Positions 1-9,130 of a stretch of DNA of 64,000 nucleotides are shown here, piece after piece. A program made the position numbers and the translations under genes. Positions within the stretch are counted from its first letter, which is position 1. Every line of letters starts with the position of its first letter. The notes beneath the pieces are model-generated. The model saw only the letters and a list, made by a program, of their open reading frames with translations. It made no database searches and was not told the origin of the DNA. The stretch is from the NCBI RefSeq assembly GCF_004343585.1, contig NZ_SLYW01000013.1, positions 1 through 64,000 on the forward strand, given 5' to 3'. The DNA comes from Neorhizobium sp. JUb45 (GTDB lineage: Bacteria; Pseudomonadota; Alphaproteobacteria; Rhizobiales; Rhizobiaceae).

Positions 1-56
1 CCAATATGGGCATCGGCGGCATAACGCCCGCACAGAAACTGAAAATGGCCGCGTGA
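1..56 (+). pseudogene. C-terminal tail of an IS3-type transposase (cut by window edge)
   Basis: The first 56 bases read in one frame as NMGIGGITPAQKLKMAA followed by TGA. This resembles the last residues of rve-type integrases of IS3-like elements, which end in an RPN-x-ALGG-x-TP-x-xxL pattern. Only the tail is visible, so the family call rests on about 18 residues and it is unclear whether the rest of the gene is intact outside the window. Confidence 0.5.
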
Positions 57-100
57 ATTCTACTGCGGAGCCCCGTTAAAAACGGGGGGATTACCCAACA
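57..100. mobile_element. Probable right end of the IS3-like element
   Basis: Just after the transposase stop there is a perfect inverted repeat, CCCCGTT-AAA-AACGGGG (about 71-87), and then a stretch ending in CA at base 100. Read from the outside this end begins TGTTGGGTAATCC, matching the TG...CA termini usual for IS3-family elements. The left end and target duplication are outside the window, so the boundary is inferred. Confidence 0.35.
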
Positions 101-152
101 GTCTGACGGATGCCGCCGCGCGACAATCACTGGCGTGGTCGCGAAGCCATTA

Positions 153-722
153 TCAATATGAAGTTATAAGGCCATCACCAAACTCTGCACGGACATTCAG
201 TATCGAAGCAGACCTGCTGACAATGTCGCGAACCATGGGTGCTGCGTTGTTCGTTGCAAACGTCATACCCTTATCGCCTTTGCGGGGTTCGTCGCAGAAC
301 GAAAGGACGACGTATTTCGGGTCGTCTATCGGGAACGCAGCAAGGTAGGCGTTGAAGCTCAGGACATGCGAGTAGCGGCCGTTGATGACCTTGTTTGCCG
401 TACCGGTTTTCCCGCCGACATGAAAACCCGGTACGTCAGCGCTGCGGCCGGACCCTTGTTCGCCGTTAAGCTTGAAGAGTGCGCGGATAGTGTCGCTCGT
501 GCTCGCCTTCACGACCGTCGTTGCAACCCTATTTGCCGCTTCGACTGTGCGCGGTAGGAAGGTGGGCGAGATCAGTCGTCCGCCATCGACAAGAGCTGCA
601 CCGGCAACCGCAGTCTGAAGCGGTGTCGTGGCTACCCCGTGCCCGAAGGAAACGGTGATCGAGTTGATCTTCTTCCAGAGCTTGGGCTGACTTGGCGTTT
701 TCACCTCTGGCAGTTCTCCGGC
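153..722 (-). pseudogene. Truncated duplicate of the ftsI/PBP2-like gene (C-terminal third only)
   Basis: This frame encodes about 185 residues that match the end of the intact PBP at 2472-4214, with roughly 87 percent identity by hand count. It keeps the KTGTAN motif of the transpeptidase domain but has lost the membrane anchor, the dimerisation domain, the STFK nucleophile and the SSN motif, so it cannot be catalytic. Homology starts abruptly near 722 (ELPEVKTPSQP on the minus strand), exactly where a plus-strand transporter fragment begins. An open GTG start exists at 704, but a product would be non-functional. Confidence 0.85.
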
Positions 723-724
723 GT

Positions 725-1289
725 CATCGATCGCACGCGTCCTTCCCGAAGTGTCGTTGCGGGGCTCGCCATCGGCCTTTGCGGCCTGTTTCTGATCGTC
801 GGACCGCCGGTCTTCCTGGCCGGTTCAGCATCGGTCGAGACGGGGTACGCGGTCTGGCTGGCATTCGTTCTCTGCGCCGCAGGTCTGACATGGTCGATCG
901 GCAGCCTGATCCAGAAGCCCTTATTTGCGGCGACGTCGCAGGTCTGGGCTGCCGGACTACAGACGCTGTCTGCAGCGGTCGTTCTGACCGCCCTGTGCTG
1001 GACGAGTGGGACCGCAGTCCTGCCACAGGCTGAATTTGCCCCGCTTCAGCTCATCGCTTTTCTTTACCTTGTGATCTTTGGCTCAGTCGTCAGCCTGCTG
1101 GCCTACATCACTGTCATGAAGATCTATCCGCCAGTGATCGCGTCGACCTTCGCCTATGTAAATCCGCTCGTCGGTGTGGTCCTTGGATGGGCGTTTCTTG
1201 GCGAAAAGCCCGAACTGATTCCATTGGTCGGGATCGCGCTCATCCTGACGGGCGTATCGGTGATCATGGTTCGCGCGCAATCCAAGTAA
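725..1289 (+). pseudogene. 5'-truncated EamA/DMT-family transporter
   Basis: About 185 residues, starting at RPSRSVVAGLAIGL, form the second half of a drug/metabolite transporter of the EamA type: several hydrophobic helices, with the conserved ending FAYVNPLVGVVLGWAFLGE near the C terminus. Intact members have about 300 residues and ten helices, so the first half is missing. The break coincides with the break in the ftsI duplicate on the other strand. The reading frame extends upstream to 639, but only through sequence antisense to that duplicate. Probably a dead gene. Confidence 0.75.
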
Positions 1290-1404
1290 GAACGGCTTGG
1301 TCTTGAACGGGATCGAACCTGTGACCCGGTAAATTTCCAAGCACTTTTTCGCCTATAAAAAGGGACGGTTATGGACCGCTTCGTGCTGTCCCAGCTTCGA
1401 TTGA

Positions 1405-2301
1405 TTATGGTGAGATCGAAGCCAACAATGACTTCCGGACGAGCGTCTCGAAATCCATCAACTCCTGGCGACCGTCCCCCAGGCGTGTCACAAAAATGAC
1501 CGGGGATGTGACTTTATCCGATATCGGCTTGTACGTGACCGAGTCCATTACTGTCCGCCCGACTGAGGCAGGTACTATCGACAAGCCCTCCCCGGCCGCA
1601 ACCAGCTCGAGCGCCGTGACCTTCGAAAGCGTCTCGAAGGCTACCTCTGTAGGCAAGCCACGGTCCTCGAAGAGCCGCTGCACGAAGTCAACGAAACTCG
1701 GCCTCGGGTGCTTGGGATAAAGTATGAGCGGATATCGTGAAAGCTCCGCCATGGAAACCGGCCCCTCGCGAAGTGCCAGCGCATGTGCGAACGGCAATAC
1801 GGCGAGCAATTCCTCCTCCTGAAGGACTGTCCGGCTGATGGCAGGATCATCGACGTGGATGCGGTTGAAACCAGCGTCGATCTTCTGACTGTTGAGGGCC
1901 ACGTACTGCTCGACGCTCGATATCTCCATGAGTTCGACATCAAGGAGCGGGTTGGTGGCTCTGAATTCGCGCACAACCGACGATATCGAAGCGTGAATTG
2001 CTGGCGACACAAAACCGATCCTGAATTTGCGCCGTTCGCTCTTGATCGCATCGGAAACCCTCACGCGCATCTTCTCCGCGCGATCGAGCACAGCCGTCGC
2101 TTCTTCGAAGAATAGCTCGCCGATCGGGGTCAGGGACAACGGTCGCGCGCTCCGATCAATGAGCTGAGCCCCGACCTCGGCTTCGAGGTTCTGGATCTGG
2201 CGGCTCAGGGGTGGCTGCGCCATATTCAGACGATCGGCAGCTTTCGAGAAGCTGCGTTCGGCAGCTACCGCGACAAAATACCGAAGCAGTCTAAAATCCA
2301 T
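1405..2301 (-). CDS. LysR-family transcriptional regulator (CatR/BenM-like N terminus)
   Basis: The N terminus MDFRLLRYFVAVAAERSFSK is a typical LysR winged-helix start, followed by the recognition helix region AQPPLSRQIQNLE and a LysR substrate-binding domain; about 298 residues, normal for the family. The ATG at 2301 is preferred over an in-frame ATG at 2331 because it aligns with the family start. The N terminus resembles regulators of aromatic catabolism, but no such enzymes adjoin it. Its effector-binding partner genes may have been lost in the rearrangement just upstream. Confidence 0.88.
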   Translation of the reverse strand: MDFRLLRYFVAVAAERSFSKAADRLNMAQPPLSRQIQNLEAEVGAQLIDRSARPLSLTPIGELFFEEATAVLDRAEKMRVRVSDAIKSERRKFRIGFVSPAIHASISSVVREFRATNPLLDVELMEISSVEQYVALNSQKIDAGFNRIHVDDPAISRTVLQEEELLAVLPFAHALALREGPVSMAELSRYPLILYPKHPRPSFVDFVQRLFEDRGLPTEVAFETLSKVTALELVAAGEGLSIVPASVGRTVMDSVTYKPISDKVTSPVIFVTRLGDGRQELMDFETLVRKSLLASISP

Positions 2302-2471
2302 CTCAATACCTAATGGGTATAATGTCCACACTCAAACTGTCTTAGACAGATAAGGATTGCGGCGGTAGTCGTTTCTTAGAATGCGCCGCATATGAGAGCG
2401 CAGGGTCGGATTCGCTCGTTGATCATTTCACTGCACCGTCGAAATCATGCCGCAGCCAATGGACGTGCGGG

Positions 2472-4214
2472 ATGCGAGGCTGCGACCTGATGTCGATGGT
2501 TCATTTCCTGCTTGCGAGGTCGAACCGCCTGAAAACCGTAGGCGCGACACGTATCGTGCTCCGCCGTCCGCACGGCACTCGTTCCCGCTCTCTGCAGGCA
2601 AAGTCGAGACTTCGGGTCCTGATGATCGCCCTGCTGATGGCGTACGCGGTCATCTTCGGCAAATTGATCGTGCTCGGAAATCAGGCCGAGCCGGAGTCTT
2701 CTGGCATATCCAGAGCGCCCCAGATGACCGCATCCCGTCCTGAAATCGTCGATCGCAACGGGCAACTGCTGGCGACGGACATCCAGACGATGTCCCTCTT
2801 CGCGGAGCCGATGAAGATTGTCGATGCAGACGAGGCGGTGGAAAAGCTGACAACGGTCTTTCCGGACCTGGATCGCAAAGGGGTCTATGACAAGCTGACA
2901 AACAAGCGATCTCATTTCGCCTGGCTGCAGCGCCAACTCAGTCCCAAGCAGCAGAGCCAAGTTCTCGATCTTGGTATTCCGGCACTTGGGTTCCGCCCTG
3001 AAGTGAGGCGGTTCTATCCCGGCGGCCGCACGGCGGCGCACATTCTCGGATATGTCGATATTGATAACCGCGGCGTCAGCGGAATGGAAAAGTATCTCGA
3101 CCAGCAAGGGCTGTCGGACCTTGCTTCCGCCGGATTGCTCGACGGGAAAAACCTGGAGCCCCTGCAACTCTCCATCGACTTGCGGGTCCAGAACGTCGTC
3201 CATGACGTGGTTGTTGATGCTCTGACGCGTTATGAGAGCAAGGCGGCTGGAGCCGTGATCCTCGATATCCGTACGGGCGAAGTCCTCGCGATGGCATCCG
3301 CGCCTGACTTCGATCCAAACGATCCTCAAAATACTGGCGGCGATGGATGGCTGAACCGGATGTCGAACGGCACCTTTGAGATGGGATCGACGTTCAAGAC
3401 ATTTTCGATGGCGATGGCGCTCGACAGTGGCCTCGTCAAACTTACCGACACCTTCGATGCGAGAAATCCCATCCGCATTGGCGGATTCACCATCCACGAT
3501 GATGCGTATGTTCCCAGGAAATGGCTGACCGTCCCGGAAATTTTTCGACATTCGTCCAATATCGGCACGGCCAAGATGGTCGACATCATCGGCATGGACA
3601 CACAACGGGCCTATCTCGAACGTTTCGGTCTTCTGACAAGGATGCAGACGGAGCTTCCGGAGGTCAAAGCTCCAAGCCAACCCAAGGTATGGAAGAAGAT
3701 CAATTCGATAACGGTTTCATTCGGACACGGCGTGGCGACGACGCCGCTGCAGACCGCGGTCGCGGGAGCTGCCCTCGTCGATGGCGGCCGACTGATAGAA
3801 CCGACCTTTCTGCCGCGGACGGCGGCGGCAGCCAACGAAGTGGCGCGCACTGTCGTTAAGCCGGGAACGAGCGACACGATCCGGGCGCTCTTCAAACTCA
3901 ACGGCGAACAAGGATCGGGCCGCAGCGCGGACGTTCCCGGGTTCCATGTCGGAGGAAAGACGGGAACCGCCAATAAGGTGATCAACGGCCACTATTCTCA
4001 CGTATTGAGTTTCAACGCCTACCTCGCTGCATTTCCAATCGATCACCCAAAATATGTGATCCTTTCCTTCTGCGACGAGCCCAGAAAAGGCGACCATGGG
4101 ATGACATTTGCAACGAACAATGCGGCCCCAATGGTGAGGGACATCGTCGCCAGGTCTGCTGCCATGTTAGGCGTGCAACCTGATTTTGGAAACAACTTCA
4201 TCACATCATACTGA
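2472..4214 (+). CDS. Penicillin-binding protein 2 / FtsI-like peptidoglycan transpeptidase
   Basis: A class B PBP that would cross-link septal or lateral-wall peptidoglycan in the periplasm. A short basic cytoplasmic tail is followed by a single membrane anchor (about residues 48-69), a dimerisation domain beginning RPEIVDRNGQLLA, and the transpeptidase domain with all three active-site motifs: STFK at 306-309, SSN at 361-363 and KTGT at 496-499. At 580 residues it has family length. It is not inside a dcw cluster, so it is probably an accessory paralogue of the housekeeping FtsI. The start may lie a few codons downstream (ATG at about 2490). A truncated second copy lies inverted 2 kb upstream. 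Confidence 0.88.
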   Translation: MRGCDLMSMVHFLLARSNRLKTVGATRIVLRRPHGTRSRSLQAKSRLRVLMIALLMAYAVIFGKLIVLGNQAEPESSGISRAPQMTASRPEIVDRNGQLLATDIQTMSLFAEPMKIVDADEAVEKLTTVFPDLDRKGVYDKLTNKRSHFAWLQRQLSPKQQSQVLDLGIPALGFRPEVRRFYPGGRTAAHILGYVDIDNRGVSGMEKYLDQQGLSDLASAGLLDGKNLEPLQLSIDLRVQNVVHDVVVDALTRYESKAAGAVILDIRTGEVLAMASAPDFDPNDPQNTGGDGWLNRMSNGTFEMGSTFKTFSMAMALDSGLVKLTDTFDARNPIRIGGFTIHDDAYVPRKWLTVPEIFRHSSNIGTAKMVDIIGMDTQRAYLERFGLLTRMQTELPEVKAPSQPKVWKKINSITVSFGHGVATTPLQTAVAGAALVDGGRLIEPTFLPRTAAAANEVARTVVKPGTSDTIRALFKLNGEQGSGRSADVPGFHVGGKTGTANKVINGHYSHVLSFNAYLAAFPIDHPKYVILSFCDEPRKGDHGMTFATNNAAPMVRDIVARSAAMLGVQPDFGNNFITSY

Positions 4215-4360
4215 TCTGATTTTCTAGAGATCGCACTTTTGCGCAAAGGCTTTCTGATGGATCCGACCCAGCCTGTCAGTCACCTTCTGGAGGGCATGCT
4301 AAACTCACAAGAGGAGCCGCAGCCCCGCTGCCATGATGGCGGATACCGCTGGAGATCATA

Positions 4361-4958
4361 ATGACTGCCGGCGAATTCATTGCACTCGCTCTTTTTGTCG
4401 TCGTATCCATCATCACTCGGGCGGCGCGACCACACTGGCGATGACTTCGGGCGCTCACTTTGGATACCGTCGCTCCCTGCCTCTGATTGGCGGGATCGCG
4501 TTCGGCCTCGGATCGATGGGAGTGTCGACCGCCGCAGGCCTTGGCGGCGTTATCCAGGCCTTGCCGTCACTGCAGGTCGCAATGAAAGCGGTGGGACATT
4601 GTATCTGTTGTGGCTCGCCACGACGATTGCCCGGAGCGGCCCGCCGCATCTGAATTCCGGTCCCCTACGACCGACCGGGTTTGTCGGGGCGGTCTGGTTG
4701 GTCTGGTACAACACGAAGGCCTGGGCGGTGACAATCGGCGCGGCGGCATCCTTTGCCATGCTCGCCGCTAGTCCCGTGCATCTGGGTGTCCTGCTCGGCG
4801 TCTCTTTCACCGTTGGCGCGGTCGTATCGCTCTCGCTCTGGTGCCTAGCCGGGCTGCTGCTCGCAAGACTTCTAAAGACTGACGGCCAGTGGCGAGTGCT
4901 GAACATCACGCTCGGATTGCTGCTTGCAGTTCCGATCGTACAGATGTGGTTTGAATGA
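4361..4958 (+). pseudogene. LysE-family amino-acid exporter broken by two one-base deletions
   Basis: Read across frames, this stretch gives one continuous LysE/RhtB-type membrane protein: MTAGEFIALALFVVVSIIT, then GGATTLAMTSGAHFGYRRSL, then AVG-TLYLLWLATTIARSG, with NTKAWAV near the middle and ending PIVQMWFE. The first frame break lies near 4418, where one base of the proline codon before GGATT is missing; the second near 4593, just after the AVG codons. Each is a single-base deletion. Either the gene is decaying or the assembly has two indel errors. The whole would be close to the usual 200 residues. Confidence 0.75.
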
Positions 4959-5005
4959 ATCATTCCGCAAACGGCGTGTGATGTTGCCCAAAATAAACTG
5001 TTTGA

Positions 5006-5692
5006 CCGATTGAGGTCGCGGAAATCCGCGAACAGTTCATCGCCGTGCTCGGGCATGACCTGCGCAACCCTCTTGCCTCGATCGGAGCTGGCGCCCGGCT
5101 TCTGACCAAGTCTCCTCTGGACGATCGCGCCAGAACGGTGGTCGCGATGATGCTGAAGAGCGTTGATCGAATGGGGAACCTGGTCGATAACGTCATGGAC
5201 TTTGCCCGCGGCCGCCTTGGCGGCGGCATCACCCTTCAGCTGTCGAATGAGCCACTCCAGCCGGCCCTTGAACAGGTTGTGGGAGAACTACGGAGCGTCT
5301 GGACAGAACGAGAGATCGTTACTCATTTTGCGCTTGAGCGAACGCTGTCGGTCGACCACAAACGGATTGCACAGCTCTTCTCCAACCTGCTTGGCAACGC
5401 TCTGACCCATGGGTCTGCCGATCGTCCTGTGCTCGTCATCGCGGCCACATCGGACACCGGGCTGGAGCTTTCGGTATCCAATGGCGGCAAACCAATACCG
5501 GATAGCGCACTGGAGAAGCTGTTCCAGCCGTTCAGCCGGCATCACGGTCAGGAACGCACCGAAGGTCTGGGCCTTGGACTTTACATCGCCTCCAGGATCG
5601 CCGAAGCGCATGGCGGCCGGATCGATGTTGTCTCCACCCCGCAAGAGACGCGATTTACCCTGCGAATTCCAATGGCGCTCCTACCGGAGTGA
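5006..5692 (+). pseudogene. Sensor histidine kinase core lacking its sensor region
   Basis: The frame opens right after a TGA at 5003-5005 with no ATG, and runs through EIREQFIAVLGHDLRNPLAS (HisKA box, the histidine in GHDLRNP), an N-box QLFSNLLGNALTHG and the ATP-lid G-box GLGLGLYIASRIAEAHGG, ending at 5692. A GTG at 5045 would give 215 residues starting inside the phosphoacceptor helix. No sensor or linker is left and no response regulator is adjacent, so this is best read as the 3' remnant of a kinase. Confidence 0.7.
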
Positions 5693-5793
5693 AGATGCCT
5701 GCCGACGAGTCGCCGGCACTAGGTCAATGCCGGACTTGAACTCTTGCGTGCAGGTTTGGACGGATGGCTGTTAGACCGAGATGAACGCCTCCG

Positions 5794-7917
5794 TCAGTTC
5801 TGAGAAATCATCTCCCGCACGCGGGCGGCTAAGACCTCCACCGGGAACGGCTTGCTCATGACGGACATTCCTTGATCGAGGTGACCATCGCGGACAGTCG
5901 AACTCTCCGCGTATCCGGTTATGAAGAGTACTTTGAGATCCGGGCGTGACTGGCGTGCAGCGTCCGCCATCTGCCGGCCATTCATACCTCCCGGAAGACC
6001 GACGTCACTGACGAGGAGGTCAATCCTGACGTCCGATTGCAGTATCTTCATGCCAGCAACGCTATCACCCGCTTCAATGACCGTGTAATCGAGTTCATGC
6101 AGGATATCCGAGATCAGCATTCGTACTGTCGGCTCGTCATCGACCACCAGAATGGTTTCGCCCTGCTCAGAGCGAGTAAGCACTCGCTGCTCGGCCTGTT
6201 CGTCGTTCACAATACCATCCAACACATGTCGGGGCAGATATATGCAGACGGTCGTGCCCTGTCCTTCGTCTGATGAGATCGTCACCTGTCCGCCGGACTG
6301 CTTTGCGAAGCCATAGATCATCGATAGGCCGAGCCCAGTTCCCTCGCCGAGCGGCTTGGTTGTGAAGAACGGCTCGAAAACCTTCTCGCGGATGTCTTCG
6401 GGGATACCCGTACCGCTATCGCTCACGCAGATCAGGAGATATTCACCCTTGGGCAAGTCATGCGCCGAAGCCGCAGCCTGATCCAGCGCGATGTTTTCTG
6501 TGTTGATGGTAATTCGTCCACCATTCGGCATGGCGTCACGGGCGTTGATGCACAGGTTGAGAAGTGCGTTTTCCAGCTGAGATGAGTCCACCAGTGCCGG
6601 CCAAAGGCCGGTCGTCCCGATCACATCGAGCTCGATCGACGGGCCAACAGTGCGACGGATCAAATCCTCCAGTTCGTTGATCAGCCGATTGACACTGGTC
6701 GGCTTCGGATCGAGCGTCTGGCGGCGCGAGAAGGCCAACAGTCGGTGCGTCAACGCCGCTGCGCGCTGAACGGCACCCTGGGCTGCCGAGAGATATCGTT
6801 CGACGTCTGCCGTGCGACCTTGGGTCAGGCGGCGTGTCACGAGTTGCAGGCTTCCGGATATGCCGGCGAGCAGGTTGTTGAAGTCGTGAGCAAGGCCGCC
6901 GGTCAACTGGCCCACGGCCTCCATTTTTTGCGCTTGGCGCAACGCTTCCTCCGCCTTGAGGAGTTCTGCTGTGCGCTCGGCAACCCGATGCTCCAGGTCG
7001 TCGTTCAAAACCTGCAGCATGGCGATCGCCCGGTCGCGCTCGGCCTCGACGGCACGGCGATCGTCAACATCGATGAGCACACCGGGAAAACGAAACGGCT
7101 TCCCATCGGCATCGCAATCGACACGACCGTTCGCTTCGATCCAGTAGTAATTGCCGTCTTGACGCCGAACGCGATATTGGTGGGCGTAATGCCCTCGCTG
7201 TTCGATTGCATCATTGATGGCGGCGAGGAGCCCATCGCGATCTTCCGGGTGAACCGTGGAAATGATCTGGTCCAGGGGAACCCCGCTGCGACCAAACGCC
7301 GGATCGAGACCAAAACTATCCGCGAAGGCCGAATCAATGGTGAACTGGTCCGTCAAAATATCCCAGACCCAAGTGCCGATGATCGCCCCGGCGCTCAACG
7401 CCAGTTGGACACGCTCGGCGTTGGCGCGGTCGCGTGACTGCGCAGCGAGCAATTCTGTCGTCTCATAGGCGACATCCAGAAATCCCTTGATGGTGTCTCC
7501 GTCGCGCAAGGGGCTGTAGGAAAATGTCCAGTAGGTATCTTCCGGATAACCCTTGCGGGTCATCACCAGGTGAAGGTTTTCCAGATAAACGGTTTCGCCA
7601 GCCATCGCCCGCGCAATCAACGGCTCGATGTCCTGCCAAACTTCCGGCCAGACCTGGTCGATAGGTTGCCCCAATGCCCATGGATGCCGATCTCCGAGGA
7701 ACGGCGCATAAGCCTCGTTGTAGATGAAGGTTTTTTCCGGTCCCCAGGTCGCACACATGCCAAAGCTGGTGGAAGACATAATGTCGTAGGTCGTGCGCAA
7801 CGCTGACGACCATGTTTCTTTTGGGCCTATGGCGTACTCGCCCAGTCGAAGCCTCCCCAGTAGTTCAAAACGCTGCTCCTGTCTGACGCGCCATGGTCCC
7901 ATGCCATAGTTCAGCAT
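5794..7917 (-). CDS. Hybrid sensor histidine kinase with PAS domains and C-terminal receiver
   Basis: Soluble two-component protein of about 707 residues. Counting from an upstream in-frame codon at 7986, it has two PAS-like folds (about 60-180 and 190-310, the second with the PAC signature HPEDR and [14 protein letters not shown]), a coiled linker, a HisKA-type box with phosphoacceptor H367 in [11 protein letters not shown], an HATPase domain with [14 protein letters not shown] and [16 protein letters not shown], and a receiver domain with DDE and phosphoacceptor D661 in [10 protein letters not shown]. The start at 7917 (MLNYGMG) is chosen because the codons before it look non-coding. No transmembrane segment is present, so a cytoplasmic signal such as light, redox or a ligand is likely. 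No separate output regulator lies nearby. Confidence 0.88.
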   Translation of the reverse strand: MLNYGMGPWRVRQEQRFELLGRLRLGEYAIGPKETWSSALRTTYDIMSSTSFGMCATWGPEKTFIYNEAYAPFLGDRHPWALGQPIDQVWPEVWQDIEPLIARAMAGETVYLENLHLVMTRKGYPEDTYWTFSYSPLRDGDTIKGFLDVAYETTELLAAQSRDRANAERVQLALSAGAIIGTWVWDILTDQFTIDSAFADSFGLDPAFGRSGVPLDQIISTVHPEDRDGLLAAINDAIEQRGHYAHQYRVRRQDGNYYWIEANGRVDCDADGKPFRFPGVLIDVDDRRAVEAERDRAIAMLQVLNDDLEHRVAERTAELLKAEEALRQAQKMEAVGQLTGGLAHDFNNLLAGISGSLQLVTRRLTQGRTADVERYLSAAQGAVQRAAALTHRLLAFSRRQTLDPKPTSVNRLINELEDLIRRTVGPSIELDVIGTTGLWPALVDSSQLENALLNLCINARDAMPNGGRITINTENIALDQAAASAHDLPKGEYLLICVSDSGTGIPEDIREKVFEPFFTTKPLGEGTGLGLSMIYGFAKQSGGQVTISSDEGQGTTVCIYLPRHVLDGIVNDEQAEQRVLTRSEQGETILVVDDEPTVRMLISDILHELDYTVIEAGDSVAGMKILQSDVRIDLLVSDVGLPGGMNGRQMADAARQSRPDLKVLFITGYAESSTVRDGHLDQGMSVMSKPFPVEVLAARVREMISQN

Positions 7918-8096
7918 AGATGGTGTAGCGGTAAAGCTTTGAAAGTACTTAAGCCGTTGGACGCGAAATCCGAGACAAAATCGCATCCGTGTCGAGCCAC
8001 CGGACTATCCGTTTTTGTGCAGCATGGGCGCGCATATTGCGTGGAACACCCGCCCTGCCGACGTGTTTACTCCCCGTCACGCAAGAGGAGATACCG

Positions 8097-8915
8097 ATGG
8101 CATTTGTCGAGGCAAAAGACGGAACGCAACTGCATGTAAAGGACATGGGAAAGGGCCGCCCGGTGATTCTTATCCATGGATGGCCACTGACCGGCGACAT
8201 GTTCGAATATCAGACTCTCGCGCTTCTCGAAGCCGGATACAGGGTCGTGACCTATGACCGCCGCGGATTTGGTCAGTCCGGTCATCCTGCGACTGGTTAC
8301 GACTACGATACGTTTGCCGATGACCTGGCAAGCGTTCTTGAGGAGCTCGACCTACAGGACGTCGCACTTGTCGGCTTTTCGATGGGCGGTGGTGAAATCG
8401 CCCGCTACCTGAGCCGTCATGGGGCATCGCGTGTCTCCAAGACAATCCTGGTCGCATCGGTTGCGGGCTACCTGCTAAAGGACCAAAGTAACCCGGATGG
8501 CGTGGACGTCAGCGTCTTCGAGGACATGAAATCCCAGATCCGCAAGGACCGGTTCGCGTTCCTTCAGGATTTCGCGAAGACGTTCTATGGTGTTGGATGG
8601 GTCACAAGCCCGGTCAGCGACGGCATTCTCGACTGGTCGTTTACACTCGGCATCATGGCCAGTCCGAAAGCGACAATCGATTGCGTGGACGCCTTCGGAA
8701 AGACTGACTTTCGAGGCGATTTCTCGGCGTTCACCATCCCGACCCTCATCATCCACGGAACGGCGGACAAGACAGTGCCGATTGATCCATCCAGCCGGAC
8801 CGCGGCAGCTGCTATCCCCGGCGCAAAACTCATCGAATACGAAGGGGAGCCGCACGGTCTGTTTGCCACCGCACCCGATCGGCTGAACAAGGATCTGCTC
8901 GATTTCTTGGCATAG
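8097..8915 (+). CDS. Alpha/beta hydrolase (non-heme chloroperoxidase/esterase-like)
   Basis: A 272-residue alpha/beta-hydrolase with oxyanion-hole motif HGWPL, nucleophile elbow GFSMGGG (Ser95), acid in HGTADKTVP and histidine in GEPHGLF near the C terminus. This is the arrangement of cofactor-free 'chloroperoxidases' and arylesterases; the natural substrate cannot be read. The start is fixed by the Shine-Dalgarno-like AAGAGGAG at 8082-8089. It diverges from the hybrid kinase upstream and converges with nhaA, with a strong hairpin between. Confidence 0.88.
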   Translation: MAFVEAKDGTQLHVKDMGKGRPVILIHGWPLTGDMFEYQTLALLEAGYRVVTYDRRGFGQSGHPATGYDYDTFADDLASVLEELDLQDVALVGFSMGGGEIARYLSRHGASRVSKTILVASVAGYLLKDQSNPDGVDVSVFEDMKSQIRKDRFAFLQDFAKTFYGVGWVTSPVSDGILDWSFTLGIMASPKATIDCVDAFGKTDFRGDFSAFTIPTLIIHGTADKTVPIDPSSRTAAAAIPGAKLIEYEGEPHGLFATAPDRLNKDLLDFLA

Positions 8916-8944
8916 CCAAGGCGAGGACAGATATTTAGCCAGTT

Positions 8945-8978
8945 GATAGGCTTGCTCCGTATGAGGAGCAAGCCTATC
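8945..8978. terminator. Perfect 14-bp hairpin between convergent genes
   Basis: GATAGGCTTGCTCC and its exact complement GGAGCAAGCCTATC enclose a six-base loop. It lies between the hydrolase (+) and nhaA (-) stops, a fitting place for a bidirectional terminator, though there is no long T run on either side. Confidence 0.6.
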
Positions 8979-9130
8979 GGCACGAGAGGGCATTCGATCG
9001 GCCTGATGTCTCCTACATCCTCCGAACCTGGGCGATCCGCTGACTGTCATAGGGGACGATAATGGACGCCCGAAGTGCCGATGCTAACCGACAGCAATTC
9101 AAAGAGCTATCCTCGGCCAGCGCAAAGATG

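Noticed and set aside
2445-3680. 411-codon open frame antisense to the PBP gene
   Set aside because: No recognisable domain; it mirrors the strongly supported PBP frame on the other strand, a common artefact of GC-rich codon use.
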